From Anaerosomatales bacterium (GTDB taxonomy: Bacteria; Actinomycetota; Coriobacteriia; Anaerosomatales; SLCP01): a stretch of 64,000 bases of DNA. Where the stretch lies: NCBI GenBank assembly GCA_029210645.1, contig JARGFT010000009.1, positions 14,169-78,168 on the forward strand. Direction: 5' to 3'. Positions 7,437-15,853 of the stretch are shown in pieces. Each line of letters begins with the position of its first letter. The first letter of the stretch is position 1. The position numbers and the translations under genes are program-made. The notes beneath the pieces are model-generated. The model saw nothing but the letters and a program-made list of their open reading frames with translations. It searched no databases and had not been told where the DNA came from.

Positions 7437-9719
7437 CTACCCCTCGCGCAGCTCCTCGGTCGAGAGCGTCTCCTCGGGGTGGACGAGCCCGGCGAGCGCG
7501 CCCTCGAACACGTCGCTCATCTCGACGACACCGGCCTCCACGAGCCCCTCGATGCGCAGCGCCTCGCCACCGACCGTCCCGATGACCGCGAACGGCACGC
7601 CCGCCTCGAAGGCAAGCTCGAACAGCCGCTCGACTGCATCCTCGGCGACCGTCACCAGCACGCGCCCCTGCGTCTCGGAGAACAGCTCGGCCACCGGCGG
7701 CAGCTCGTCGCCGAGGTGGATGTCCGCCCCGATACCGCCTGCGATGCAGCTCTCGGCGAGTGCGACCGCAAGCCCGCCCTCGGAGCAGTCGTGGGCCGAG
7801 CGCACGATGCCCTCGCCGATGGCGGCGAGTAGCACCTCGCGCAGCGCGGCCTCGTGGTCGAGGTCGACCCGAGGTGGCAGGCCTGCCACCGTCTCGTGCA
7901 CGACCTTGAGGTACTCGCTGCCGCCCAGCTCGGCCTCGGTCTCGCCCAACAGCACCACCACGTCGCCGGCCTCTTTGAAGCCGAGTGTCGTGTGGTGCGC
8001 GACGTTCTCGAGGATCCCCACCAGACCCACGGTGGGCGTGGGGTAGATCGGCTGACCGAACGACTCGTTGTAGAAGGAGACGTTGCCGGAGATGACCGGC
8101 ACCTCCCACGCACGGCACGCGACGGCCATCCCGCGGATGGACTCCACGAACGTCCAGAACACCTCGGGTTTCTCGGGCGAGCCGAAGTTCAGGCAGTCGG
8201 TGATGGCAGCGGGGCGCCCGCCCGCGCACGCGACGTTGCGCGCGGCCTCGGCCACGGCGATCTGCGCGCCGGTGTACGGGTCGAGGTAGCAGTAGCGGCC
8301 GTTGCAGTCGCTCGACGCGGCGATGGCACGCTCGGTGACCTCGCCGCGCCCGGGCATGCCGATGCGCAGGACGGCGGCGTCTGAACCGGGCAGCACGACT
8401 GTATTGAGCATGACCTGGTGGTCGTACTGCTCCCAGATCCACCGGCGCGAGCAGATATTGGGGCTCGCGAGCAGGTCGAAGAGTGTGGCGGTGAGCATCT
8501 CTACGCCCTCGGGGTGGTCGAGCTCGGAAAGCGGGTCGAAGCGCTGCAGCTCGTCGAGGTAGGCCGGGCGCTCGGCAGGCGGGTCGTAGATGGGCGCGTC
8601 GTGCGCGAGCGTGGCGGCGGGCATGTCGCCGACGACCTCGTCGCCCTCGCGGATCACGAACCGGCCCGTGTCGGTGACCTGGCCGATGACGGTGGCGGGC
8701 AGTCCCCAGTGCTCGCAGATGTCCTGGACCTCGCCGAGATTCTCGGGAGTGACCACCGCGAGCATGCGCTCCTGCGACTCGGATACCATGATCTCGAAGG
8801 GCTTCATCGCGTCCTCGCGCTGCGGCACGAGCGTGACGTCGATCTCGAGCCCCACGCCCCCGCGCGAGGCCATCTCGCTCGCGCTCGAGGTGAGGCCGGC
8901 TGCGCCGAGGTCGCCGAGCGCCACGAGCAGATCGCGCTGGAGCAGCTCGAGGCACGCCTCGATGAGCAACTTCTCGGTGAACGGATCGCCCACCTGCACG
9001 CTCGGGCGCTTGTCCTCGGCCTTCTCGTCGAACTCCTGGCTGGCGAGCACGCTCGCCCCGCCGATGCCGTCGCGCCCGGTGGTCGAGCCGATGAGCACGA
9101 TCAGGTTGCCCGGCCCGGCCGCCACCGCGAGCATGAGGTCCTCCTCGCGCATGAGCCCGATGGCCATCGCGTTGATGAGGCAGTTGCCCTCGTAGGCCTC
9201 CTCGAAGTACACCTCGCCGCCCACGGTGGGCACGCCGAGGCAGTTGCCGTAGCCGCCGATGCCGGCGACCGCGCCCTCGAAGAGGTAGCGCTGCCTGGGC
9301 TTGTCGAGCGTGCCGAAACGTAGCGAGTTCAGCGATGCGATGGGGCGCGCGCCCATCGTGAAGATGTCGCGGATGATGCCACCCACACCGGTGGCCGCAC
9401 CCTGGTAGGGCTCGATGGCGCTCGGGTGGTTGTGCGACTCCATCTTGAAGGCGACCGCCCACCCATCGCCCACTCCGATCACGCCCGCGTTCTCGCCCGG
9501 ACCCTGGAGCACCGCCGGCCCTTCGGTCGGGAACATGCGCAGCGCCTTGCGCGAGTGCTTGTAGGAGCAGTGCTCGCTCCACATCAGCGAGTACATATAG
9601 AGCTCGGTAACCGTGGGCGTGCGGCCGAGGATCTCGACGACGTGCTCGTACTCGGCGGGCTTGAGGCCGAGCTCTTCTGCAAGGCGCGGAGCGAGTTCGG
9701 CGGGAAGGTCGTCACGCAT
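7437..9719 (-). CDS. purL: Phosphoribosylformylglycinamidine synthase, PurL subunit
   Basis: The 760-residue protein matches the small (non-fused) PurL family, about 740 residues. It makes FGAM from FGAR with ATP and ammonia delivered by PurQ, in step 4 of purine synthesis; PurS bridges the subunits. The N-terminus has the SEHCSYKHS motif. ATP-binding and glycine-rich segments follow (GVGGIIRDIFTMGARPIA, NCLGVPTVGGEVYF), and the AIR-synthase-like halves are both complete. The SD GAGGAG sits before ATG 9719, and a TACAAT hexamer at 9761-9766 may be a -10 element, so purL may have its own promoter, separate from purQ/purS about 2.6 kb upstream. Confidence 0.97.
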   Translation of the reverse strand: MRDDLPAELAPRLAEELGLKPAEYEHVVEILGRTPTVTELYMYSLMWSEHCSYKHSRKALRMFPTEGPAVLQGPGENAGVIGVGDGWAVAFKMESHNHPSAIEPYQGAATGVGGIIRDIFTMGARPIASLNSLRFGTLDKPRQRYLFEGAVAGIGGYGNCLGVPTVGGEVYFEEAYEGNCLINAMAIGLMREEDLMLAVAAGPGNLIVLIGSTTGRDGIGGASVLASQEFDEKAEDKRPSVQVGDPFTEKLLIEACLELLQRDLLVALGDLGAAGLTSSASEMASRGGVGLEIDVTLVPQREDAMKPFEIMVSESQERMLAVVTPENLGEVQDICEHWGLPATVIGQVTDTGRFVIREGDEVVGDMPAATLAHDAPIYDPPAERPAYLDELQRFDPLSELDHPEGVEMLTATLFDLLASPNICSRRWIWEQYDHQVMLNTVVLPGSDAAVLRIGMPGRGEVTERAIAASSDCNGRYCYLDPYTGAQIAVAEAARNVACAGGRPAAITDCLNFGSPEKPEVFWTFVESIRGMAVACRAWEVPVISGNVSFYNESFGQPIYPTPTVGLVGILENVAHHTTLGFKEAGDVVVLLGETEAELGGSEYLKVVHETVAGLPPRVDLDHEAALREVLLAAIGEGIVRSAHDCSEGGLAVALAESCIAGGIGADIHLGDELPPVAELFSETQGRVLVTVAEDAVERLFELAFEAGVPFAVIGTVGGEALRIEGLVEAGVVEMSDVFEGALAGLVHPEETLSTEELREG

Positions 9720-9796
9720 GGGAAGCGGCTCCTCGGGTGAGGCGGCGGACGGTCACGTGCATTGTAGCGAAGCGGGCGGCGAGGCGGGCGGGTGCA

Positions 9797-10216
9797 TCAC
9801 GATGCGGGACCGGGAATCAGGTGGACGCCCGGGTAGGCTCCGTGTGCGCGCTCGTCCGCGCTCGCGAGCGTTGCGCCCAACAGTGACGCGCACGCGGGAG
9901 CCAGCGCGTCGTAGAACGAGCAGCCGAGCGCATCGCACTGGCGCGCCGCCTCGGCGACCACCTCGTCGGAGAGCGGGAGGACGGCGATGCCGGAGGCCTT
10001 GAGACGCTCCCATGCGGGCACGATGTCGCGGGGCGTGTAGTGGTGCCCTACCACCGAAAGCACCTCGTGCACGAAGTGGGCCGGGGCGGCCAGGGCGATC
10101 TCGCCCCGGGTCGCACGGTCGAGCAGCGCAAGCGCCGCCGCCTGATCCGGCTCGGGCTTGAACCACTTCACGCCCAGGGAGGCGTCGAGCACGAACACGG
10201 GTCGCTGGGGGCTCAT
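9797..10216 (-). CDS. PIN-domain toxin, VapC-like ribonuclease
   Basis: This 139-residue protein has the PIN fold signature: the first acidic residue in VFVLDASLGVKWF, a central glutamate in HFVHEVLS, then FYDALAPACA and LASADERA near the end. PIN toxins are Mg2+-dependent RNases, often specific for tRNA or rRNA. Its ATG overlaps the upstream antitoxin gene by four bases (ATGA, 10213-10216), the usual antitoxin-toxin arrangement. All expected acidic positions seem present, so it is likely active. The specific RNA target cannot be read from sequence. Confidence 0.85.
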   Translation of the reverse strand: MSPQRPVFVLDASLGVKWFKPEPDQAAALALLDRATRGEIALAAPAHFVHEVLSVVGHHYTPRDIVPAWERLKASGIAVLPLSDEVVAEAARQCDALGCSFYDALAPACASLLGATLASADERAHGAYPGVHLIPGPAS

Positions 10217-10521
10217 CGACGGTCCTTGCGGATGTCGCGCATCGGTGCGCTGTCGTCCGTCTCGCGCACCTCACGCAGAATCTCGAGGGTCGGCCGGTCG
10301 TCCCTGATCTCGCGTCCAATATGGAACGTCCGCATCCCCTCGAGCGCCTCGAGCATTCGTACGCGGCGCGCCTCGTCGGCCCGCTGCTCCTGAGTCTTGC
10401 CGAGATACGCGGAGAGCGACTCCTGCACGAGCTCGCTGCGCGACACGCCAAGCTCGCCGGCCTCGGCGTCGAGCCGCTCGAACAGGTCGTCGGGGAGAGA
10501 GATGGTGACCTTCGCGGTCAT
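10213..10521 (-). CDS. Ribbon-helix-helix antitoxin for the PIN toxin
   Basis: The 102-residue protein starts at ATG 10521 behind GAGGAGG; a longer in-frame reading to 10659 has no SD. Residues 1-45 form a CopG/RHH DNA-binding domain (TAKVTISLPDDLFERLDAEA, then VSRSELVQESLSAYL). The charged C-terminal half probably wraps the toxin. RHH antitoxins bind their own promoter with the toxin and repress the pair. Confidence 0.85.
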   Translation of the reverse strand: MTAKVTISLPDDLFERLDAEAGELGVSRSELVQESLSAYLGKTQEQRADEARRVRMLEALEGMRTFHIGREIRDDRPTLEILREVRETDDSAPMRDIRKDRR

Positions 10522-10613
10522 GATGGCGCCTCCTCGGTCATACCGTGCTTCACACCGATGGTATGACTGCGGGCGCTTGTGGTCAAGGAGCGGGCGGGCG
10601 GCGCTGCCGCTCA

Positions 10614-10874
10614 TCACCTCCGGTACACATCGCGCCGGTGTCCGACCTTCACTACCCACACGGTGACAACGCGGTCTTCGACCTCGTAGATGATGCGGTA
10701 GTCGCCCTGGCGGATGCGGTAGCGCTCGCGCGTGCTGAGCTTCTCGGCTCCCGGCGGGCGCGGGTCGTCGGCGAGCGCACCTATGCGCTCCATGATGCGG
10801 GCGACGTCAGCTGAAGGGATCCGCCTCAGGTCCTTTCGAACGCTGGTGCGGAACCTGACCTCATAGCTTCCCAT
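10614..10874 (-). CDS. RelE/ParE-family toxin
   Basis: An 86-residue protein with the RelE/ParE fold pattern: VRFRTSVRKDLRRIP at the N-terminus, LADDPRPPGAEKL, then the core RYRIRQGDYRIIYEV and the C-terminal VVKVGHRRDVYRR. RelE toxins cleave mRNA on the ribosome; basic residues of the core (RYRIR, GDYR) are conserved. It overlaps its antitoxin gene by 14 bases and lies 92 bases upstream of the RHH antitoxin of the neighbouring PIN pair, on the same strand. Confidence 0.9.
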   Translation of the reverse strand: MGSYEVRFRTSVRKDLRRIPSADVARIMERIGALADDPRPPGAEKLSTRERYRIRQGDYRIIYEVEDRVVTVWVVKVGHRRDVYRR

Positions 10875-11094
10875 CGGCCTTCAGCCACTTCACCATCTCC
10901 TCGTAGGCGACGAACGGCTCGTCGGCGCGCTCCTCGAATGCCGCGAGATCCTCGGCATCCTCCCGCAGCATCTCGCGCACGGCATCGTTGACGAGCTCGG
11001 AGACGGAGCGGTCCTGCACGGCGGACTTCATCTTGAGCGCCCGGTGCAACTCGGCATCCAGGTAGATAGTGGCTCGCTTCGACTCGGCTGGCAC
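10861..11094 (-). CDS. CopG-like antitoxin for the RelE toxin
   Basis: I choose GTG 11094 (77 residues), because the near-perfect SD GGAGGTGATC at 11098-11107 is correctly spaced for it; a GTG at 11101-11103 inside the SD would add three residues. The N-terminus KRATIYLDAELHRALKMKSA is a ribbon-helix-helix DNA-binding motif, followed by a helix (VSELVNDAVREMLRED) and an acidic C-terminal tail likely to neutralise RelE. The palindromic operator at 11119-11154 lies directly upstream. Confidence 0.85.
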   Translation of the reverse strand: MPAESKRATIYLDAELHRALKMKSAVQDRSVSELVNDAVREMLREDAEDLAAFEERADEPFVAYEEMVKWLKADGKL

Positions 11095-11118
11095 ATGGAT
11101 CACCTCCCTCGCCCCAAT

Positions 11119-11154
11119 GCTAACGCCTTAACGTTATGACGTCAAAGCGTTAGC
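11119..11154. promoter_or_regulatory. Palindromic operator/promoter of the relE-type toxin-antitoxin pair
   Basis: The outer arms GCTAACGC (11119-11126) and GCGTTAGC (11147-11154) form a perfect inverted repeat. Between them lie two further palindromes, TAACGTTA (11129-11136) and TGACGTCA (11137-11144). The AT-richer stretch stands out from its surroundings and lies 25 bases upstream of the antitoxin start, as expected for RHH autoregulation with several dimers bound side by side. Confidence 0.65.
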
Positions 11155-11189
11155 CATCAGAGACGCATCGAGCGACGTCTCACGCGACC

Positions 11190-12011
11190 CTACCGCCCCG
11201 CGAGCCCCGCCCGCAACTGCGGCAGCGCCTCCTCGGCAGCCGCACGACCGAGCGCCTCCATCTCGTCGACCAGACTGAAGTCCCACGGCGGCATGCCTGC
11301 CAGTGCCGGGCAGATCAGACAGTCGGCAGCCTGCTCGTCGGCGGCCTGCGTCGCCCGGCTGCGGATGTCGAACGTCATCAGCAGCATGTCGCGTACGTTG
11401 TGCGGCCGGTGGTCGCCGGTCAGGTCCGGGACGATGTCGACCGCGATCACGTACTCCGCGCCGAGGTCACGTGCAACGCGCACCGGCAGGTTGACCACCG
11501 TGCCGCCGTCGATGAGGAGCCTGTCGCACCACTCGACCGGCGGGAAGAGGCCCGGTACCGCCGAGGACGCGGTCACCGCCTCGGCGACGGAGCCCTCGTT
11601 CAGCATCACCTGCGTACCGGTAAGAACGTCGCAGGCCACCGCTGCGAACGGCATGTCGAGATCGGCGAAGTCGCGCCCGCCGACCTCGTCTTCCACGAAG
11701 CGCCGAAGCGGCGTCGTGTCGAGCACCGAGAGGCGTCCGGGCAGACTCAGGCGCGTGAGGTCGCTCCACTTCAGCGAGCGCATCACGCGAAGCATCTCAT
11801 CGACCGCCAGGCCACCCGCGTAGCCGGCGCCGATGATCGCACCCGCGCTCGTGCCGACTATCAGGTCGGGCTTGATGCCCTCGCGCTCCAGGACCGCGAG
11901 CACGCCGAGGTGTGCCGCACCACGGACTCCGCCGCCCCCGAGCGCGAGCCCCACTGTGCGTGGCACGGCGGGCTTCGAGGACCCGTGCTTGAGCCAGTCG
12001 AGGAGCCCCAT
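11190..12011 (-). CDS. Patatin-like phospholipase (RssA/YchK type)
   Basis: A 273-residue protein starting at ATG 12011, which overlaps the preceding stop by one base (TGATG). It has the oxyanion-hole loop [16 protein letters not shown], the nucleophile elbow GTSAGA and the DGG motif of the Ser-Asp dyad ([12 protein letters not shown]). Such cytoplasmic patatin-like proteins hydrolyse acyl esters of phospholipids; the natural substrate is usually unknown. The gene is translationally coupled to the small membrane protein upstream and follows purQ in the same run. Confidence 0.88.
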   Translation of the reverse strand: MGLLDWLKHGSSKPAVPRTVGLALGGGGVRGAAHLGVLAVLEREGIKPDLIVGTSAGAIIGAGYAGGLAVDEMLRVMRSLKWSDLTRLSLPGRLSVLDTTPLRRFVEDEVGGRDFADLDMPFAAVACDVLTGTQVMLNEGSVAEAVTASSAVPGLFPPVEWCDRLLIDGGTVVNLPVRVARDLGAEYVIAVDIVPDLTGDHRPHNVRDMLLMTFDIRSRATQAADEQAADCLICPALAGMPPWDFSLVDEMEALGRAAAEEALPQLRAGLAGR

Positions 12012-12349
12012 CAGGGACCGCTTGGACCTGCCGGCGCCCCGTCCGGCTCGCTGCTCCGGGCAAACACCACCGAGAGCAGGTACGCAGCGCCGAGCATGAC
12101 GACCATCGGAAGCGAGGCCACCGCCGCGAGGCGCAGCACGGTCACACCCGGCACGATGAATCCGGCCACGAGTGTCACGAGCAGCGCGAGCGGAAGCGCT
12201 ATCCAGACCGCGCGGCGGCGTGCCCCGAGCACCGAAGCAGGCCGTCGCGCGGCGTCGATCGCGATGGCGGCGCACAGGAGCGGCACGCCGTAGCGGACCA
12301 CGTAGCCCATCGCGATGGCGAGGGGCGTGAGCGCCGCATCCTGGTGCAC
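12011..12349 (-). CDS. Small membrane protein, unknown function
   Basis: A 112-residue protein with three probable membrane helices (about residues 10-32, 48-68 and 70-95) and a polar tail. GTG 12349 overlaps the last base of the purQ stop codon (TAGTG), and its own stop overlaps the patatin start, so it is probably coupled to both. I do not recognise a family. Confidence 0.65.
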   Translation of the reverse strand: MHQDAALTPLAIAMGYVVRYGVPLLCAAIAIDAARRPASVLGARRRAVWIALPLALLVTLVAGFIVPGVTVLRLAAVASLPMVVMLGAAYLLSVVFARSSEPDGAPAGPSGP

Positions 12350-13047
12350 TACCCGGCCACCTCGGCCAGACGCGCCATGACGGTCGTGAAGAACGGGCGG
12401 CCATCGGTGGTCCCGACGAGCGGGTCGACCGCGCGCTCGGGGTGCGGCATGAGCCCGAACACGTTGCCGCGCTCGTTGCAGATGCCGGCGATGTCGTCGA
12501 GCGCGCCGTTAGGTGCCGAGCCGCCGGGCGCGCGCGAGCCGTCCGGCTCGCAGTAGCGCAGTACGACCTGGCCGTTGGCGTTCAGACGCTCGAGCGTATC
12601 AACGTCGCAGTAGTAGTTGCCCTCGTTGTGGTTGACCGGGATGTCCACCACGGTGCCCTCGGGCAGGTTGACCCACTCGCACACCGAACGCTCGGCCCGC
12701 AGCGGCTGCGGGTGGCAGATGAACTTGAGGCCCGTATTGCGCAGCAGCGCGCCGGGGAGCAGGTGTGCCTCGGTGAGGATCTGAAACCCGTTGCAGATGC
12801 CCATGACCGGCCCGCCGCGCTCGGCGAAACGCACGACCTCGGACATGACCGGGCTGAAGCGGGCAACCGCGCCGCAGCGGATGTAGTCGCCGTAGGAGAA
12901 GCCGCCCGGCAGGACGAGCGCGTCGAAACCGGCGAGATCGGTGTCGCCGTGCCAGACGTACTCGGCACCGATGCCCAGCTCATGGGCAGCGTGCACGACG
13001 TCCTGCTCGCAGTTGGAGCCGGGAAAGAGCACCACGCCGAGGCGCAT
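12349..13047 (-). CDS. purQ: Phosphoribosylformylglycinamidine synthase, glutaminase subunit PurQ
   Basis: A 232-residue class I glutamine amidotransferase that supplies ammonia to PurL. The nucleophile cysteine lies in GICNGFQIL and the His/Glu pair in [25 protein letters not shown] and NHNEGNYY are typical PurQ segments. It lies 3 bases after purS and overlaps the following small gene by one base. Confidence 0.97.
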   Translation of the reverse strand: MRLGVVLFPGSNCEQDVVHAAHELGIGAEYVWHGDTDLAGFDALVLPGGFSYGDYIRCGAVARFSPVMSEVVRFAERGGPVMGICNGFQILTEAHLLPGALLRNTGLKFICHPQPLRAERSVCEWVNLPEGTVVDIPVNHNEGNYYCDVDTLERLNANGQVVLRYCEPDGSRAPGGSAPNGALDDIAGICNERGNVFGLMPHPERAVDPLVGTTDGRPFFTTVMARLAEVAG

Positions 13048-13050
13048 CGG

Positions 13051-13287
13051 CTACGCCTCCCCCTCGGTCACGATCCGGTAGTCCTCGATCACGGGGTTGG
13101 CAAGCAGGCGCTCGCACATCTCGCGCACCGTCTCGAGCCCGGCATCGGCCTCGATCTGGATGTACTTGCCGATCTTCACACTCTCGATGCCCTCGTAGCC
13201 GAGGTTTGCCAGCGCGCGCTCGGCAGTGGCGCCGGGCGGATCAAAGATGCCCTGCTTGTACGTGACGTACACCTCGTACCGTGCCAT
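13051..13287 (-). CDS. purS: Phosphoribosylformylglycinamidine synthase subunit PurS
   Basis: The 78-residue protein matches PurS in length and sequence (YEVYVTYKQGIFDPPG, GYEGIESVKIGKYIQIE). PurS docks PurQ onto PurL in organisms with the split enzyme. ATG 13287 is chosen from the SD GAGGAGAGG and family length; the frame is open further upstream inside the next gene but that part is a shadow. Confidence 0.95.
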   Translation of the reverse strand: MARYEVYVTYKQGIFDPPGATAERALANLGYEGIESVKIGKYIQIEADAGLETVREMCERLLANPVIEDYRIVTEGEA

Positions 13288-13301
13288 CGCGTGCCTCTCC
13301 T

Positions 13302-13778
13302 CTACGAGTCGGAGTCCGATTCGGTCTTGGTCGCTGCCGCCTTCGCGTCCGCACCCTTCTTGGCTGCGTTCTTGTCGGCCTTCTTGCCGGGGCTCTTGGC
13401 AGCCTTCGCGGCCTCGATGGCAGCCTTGCGCATCTTGCGGAGTTTCGTGAAGTCGATGTAGAACGCGGCGAAGATGCAGCCGTAGGCAAGCCCCAGCACG
13501 ATGTTGCCGAACAGGGTGGTCTGCTGCCACCAGGCAAGCGCCGAGAAGACGATCGCCGCCCCGAGGAGCGCGAGCCAGATCTTGCGCCACCGGCGGTACT
13601 CGGGATCGGGCGGCACCGGCGCTAGCAGGCTCGGGCGCTGCTTCTTCTTGGGCTTGGCGGCCTGCGTGGCGGTGTCACCGGCAGCGCGCTTGGGCTTGGC
13701 CGATGCCGACGAGCGCCGGGTCTTGCCGAGTTCGTGGCCCTTCTGATAGCGGGGGTTGGCCGGGTTCCTGCGTGCCAT
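13302..13778 (-). CDS. Lysine/alanine-rich membrane protein, unknown function
   Basis: The 158-residue protein has a basic N-terminal half (Lys-rich, about residues 1-65), two probable membrane helices (about 70-88 and 93-112) and a strongly Lys/Ala-rich C-terminal tail ending in acidic residues. It sits between purC and purS. The basic tails suggest binding to nucleic acid or acidic lipids, but this is speculation. Confidence 0.7.
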   Translation of the reverse strand: MARRNPANPRYQKGHELGKTRRSSASAKPKRAAGDTATQAAKPKKKQRPSLLAPVPPDPEYRRWRKIWLALLGAAIVFSALAWWQQTTLFGNIVLGLAYGCIFAAFYIDFTKLRKMRKAAIEAAKAAKSPGKKADKNAAKKGADAKAAATKTESDSDS

Positions 13779-13783
13779 AGGCT

Positions 13784-14671
13784 TTACGCGTTCCCTTCAG
13801 GTTCGAATCGGCGGCCCGTGATCATCTCGTAGGCCTGGATGTACTTCGCGCTCGTGGCCTCGGCGACCTCACGCGGCAGCCGCGGCGGCTCGGACGTCTT
13901 GTCCCAGCCGGTGTCCTCGAGCCAGTCGCGCACGAACTGCTTGTCGAATGAAGGTTGTCCGTGTCCGGGCTCGTAGCTCGACGCGGGCCAGAAGCGGCTC
14001 GAGTCCGGAGTGAGCACCTCGTCGATGAGGGTGACGCGACCGCGCACCCGCCCGAACTCGAACTTCGTATCGGCGATGATGATGCCCCGCTTGGCAGCGT
14101 GCTCGCGCGCAGCCGAGTAGACGTCGATCGAGAGCCGCTTGAGCTCCCCGGCAGGCTTCTCGCCGATGATCTCGACCATGCGCTCGAAGGAGATGTTCTC
14201 GTCGTGATCGCCGATCTCGGCCTTGGTCGAGGGCGTGAAGAGCGGCTCGGGCAGCTGCTCGGACTCCCGCATGCCGCCGGGCAACGGGATGCTGCACACC
14301 GAGGCGGAGCGCAGGTACTCCTTCCATCCGCTACCGGCCAGATACCCGCGCACGATGCACTCGACCGGAAACACCGTTGCCTTGTGCACGAGCATGAACC
14401 GTCCGCGCAGTTCGTCTGCGTGCGGCGCGAACTCGGCCGGGAGATCGCGCACGTCGGCGGAGATGAAGTGGTTCTCGACGATCCCGTCGAGCAGGTCGAA
14501 CCAGAAGAGCGAGAGTTTGGTCAGGACCTCACCCTTGTACGGGATGGGGTCCGGCAACACCACGTCGAACGCGCTGATGCGGTCCGATGCGACGAGCAGT
14601 AGACGATCGCCCAGGTCGTACAGGTCACGGACTTTGCCCTGAGCGTCGGGTTGAAGGCCCTGCGGCTGCAT
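13784..14671 (-). CDS. purC: Phosphoribosylaminoimidazole-succinocarboxamide synthase
   Basis: The 295-residue SAICAR synthase joins CAIR to aspartate with ATP in purine synthesis. The opening GKVRDLYDLGDRLLLVASDR and SAFDVVLPDPIPYKGEVL are typical, as are VECIVRGYLAGSGWKEY and the late segment SSYEPGHGQPSFDKQFVRDWLE. Its C-terminal form (about 295 residues) is the longer eukaryote/actinobacterial type. SD AAAGGAG precedes ATG 14671. It is the first gene of the purC-purS-purQ run. Confidence 0.96.
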   Translation of the reverse strand: MQPQGLQPDAQGKVRDLYDLGDRLLLVASDRISAFDVVLPDPIPYKGEVLTKLSLFWFDLLDGIVENHFISADVRDLPAEFAPHADELRGRFMLVHKATVFPVECIVRGYLAGSGWKEYLRSASVCSIPLPGGMRESEQLPEPLFTPSTKAEIGDHDENISFERMVEIIGEKPAGELKRLSIDVYSAAREHAAKRGIIIADTKFEFGRVRGRVTLIDEVLTPDSSRFWPASSYEPGHGQPSFDKQFVRDWLEDTGWDKTSEPPRLPREVAEATSAKYIQAYEMITGRRFEPEGNA

Positions 14672-14816
14672 CGCAGTCGCTCCTTTCGGGTCTTCTCGCG
14701 GCGGATGCCGCTACCCGGCTGCGGCTGGCGCTGCGGGAGCGGCGGTACGCGGTCATTGTAGGTCAAAGCGGGGTGGCGGAGTAGGGCGTAGCATGGCGCC
14801 GGTGGGGCACTCGCGC

Positions 14817-15770
14817 CTAGAAGCCCGTGTAGAGGACTCCGATGTAGACCACGTATGTGGCGAGCAAGACGCCACCCGCGAGGCGTCCGATGCGGGAGCG
14901 CCAGAGCAGGAAAACCGTGAGCACGATCGCCGAGGTCAGCATCACCCAGATGTCGAACGAGGCGATGGCCTCGCTCACCGTGAGCGGGCTGACGAGTGCC
15001 GTGATGGCGATGATGCCGAGTGAGTTGAAGAGGTTGCTGCCCACGACGTTGCCCACTGCGACGTCAGCGTGTCCGCGGGCAGCCGCCATCACCGAGGTCG
15101 CGAGTTCGGGAAGCGAGGTGCCGAGCGCGACGAGCGTCAGGCCGATGACGGCCTCCGGTACGCCGAACGAGCGCGCGATCTCACCCGCGCCCGTCACGAG
15201 CAGCCGCGAGCCCAAGACAAGTGCCGCGAGTCCCGCTCCGAGCTCGACCAGGCCCAGCCAGAGCCGGCTGGTCACCGCGTTGAACTCCTCGGCCTCGTGA
15301 GAGTGCAGTTCGGCTCCGGGCGAATCGCGGTAGATCTCGGCCCAGTAGGAGTACCAGACATACGCGATGAGTGCCCCGACCATCAGCCCGCCCTGCCAGC
15401 GCTCGATGCCTCCACGCATCGCCAGCCCTGCAAGAAGTGCCGATGAGCCGAGCATGACGAGCACGTCCCGGCGCAGCTCGGCAGGCTTGACGACGATCGG
15501 CGAGATGAGCGCCGAGAGCCCGATGATGAGCAGCACGTTGGCGACGTTGCTGCCCACCACGTTGCCGACCGCCATGTCCACCTGGCCGCGGAGAGCAGCT
15601 TCCAGACTCACGAGCAGCTCGGGCGCGGACGTGCAGAAGGCCACGATGGTCATACCGATGAGTAGCGGAGAGACGCCCATCCGGCGCGAGACGGAGACCG
15701 CACCGCGCACGAGCCACTCCCCGCCGGCGAACAGCAGGACGAACCCGCCGAGGGCGAGCAGATACATCAT
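14817..15770 (-). CDS. Ca2+/Na+ antiporter, CaCA family (YrbG type)
   Basis: The 317-residue membrane protein has about ten helices in two homologous halves. Both alpha repeats are clear: GMTIVAFCTSAPELLVS with GNVVGSNVAN, and GLTLVALGTSLPELATS with GNVVGSNLFN. It exchanges Na+ (or H+) for Ca2+ across the cytoplasmic membrane. Two ATGs (15770, 15767) precede YLLALGG; either start is possible. Confidence 0.93.
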   Translation of the reverse strand: MMYLLALGGFVLLFAGGEWLVRGAVSVSRRMGVSPLLIGMTIVAFCTSAPELLVSLEAALRGQVDMAVGNVVGSNVANVLLIIGLSALISPIVVKPAELRRDVLVMLGSSALLAGLAMRGGIERWQGGLMVGALIAYVWYSYWAEIYRDSPGAELHSHEAEEFNAVTSRLWLGLVELGAGLAALVLGSRLLVTGAGEIARSFGVPEAVIGLTLVALGTSLPELATSVMAAARGHADVAVGNVVGSNLFNSLGIIAITALVSPLTVSEAIASFDIWVMLTSAIVLTVFLLWRSRIGRLAGGVLLATYVVYIGVLYTGF

Positions 15771-15853
15771 CAGAGCGCAGACCCTTTCTCACGTCCGGAC
15801 GGCGAACCAGTGTAGCGCAATCGCTTCGCGGGCGATTGCGAGAGTCCGGAGGA

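Noticed and set aside
7279-9582. Long minus-strand frame overlapping purL in another frame
   Set aside because: It is Arg/Gly/Ala-rich antisense-like translation of purL in a second frame and matches no family.
13799-13810. GGTTCGAATC, a tRNA T-loop-like string
   Set aside because: It lies inside the purC 3' end, with no acceptor, anticodon or D-arm pairing around it.
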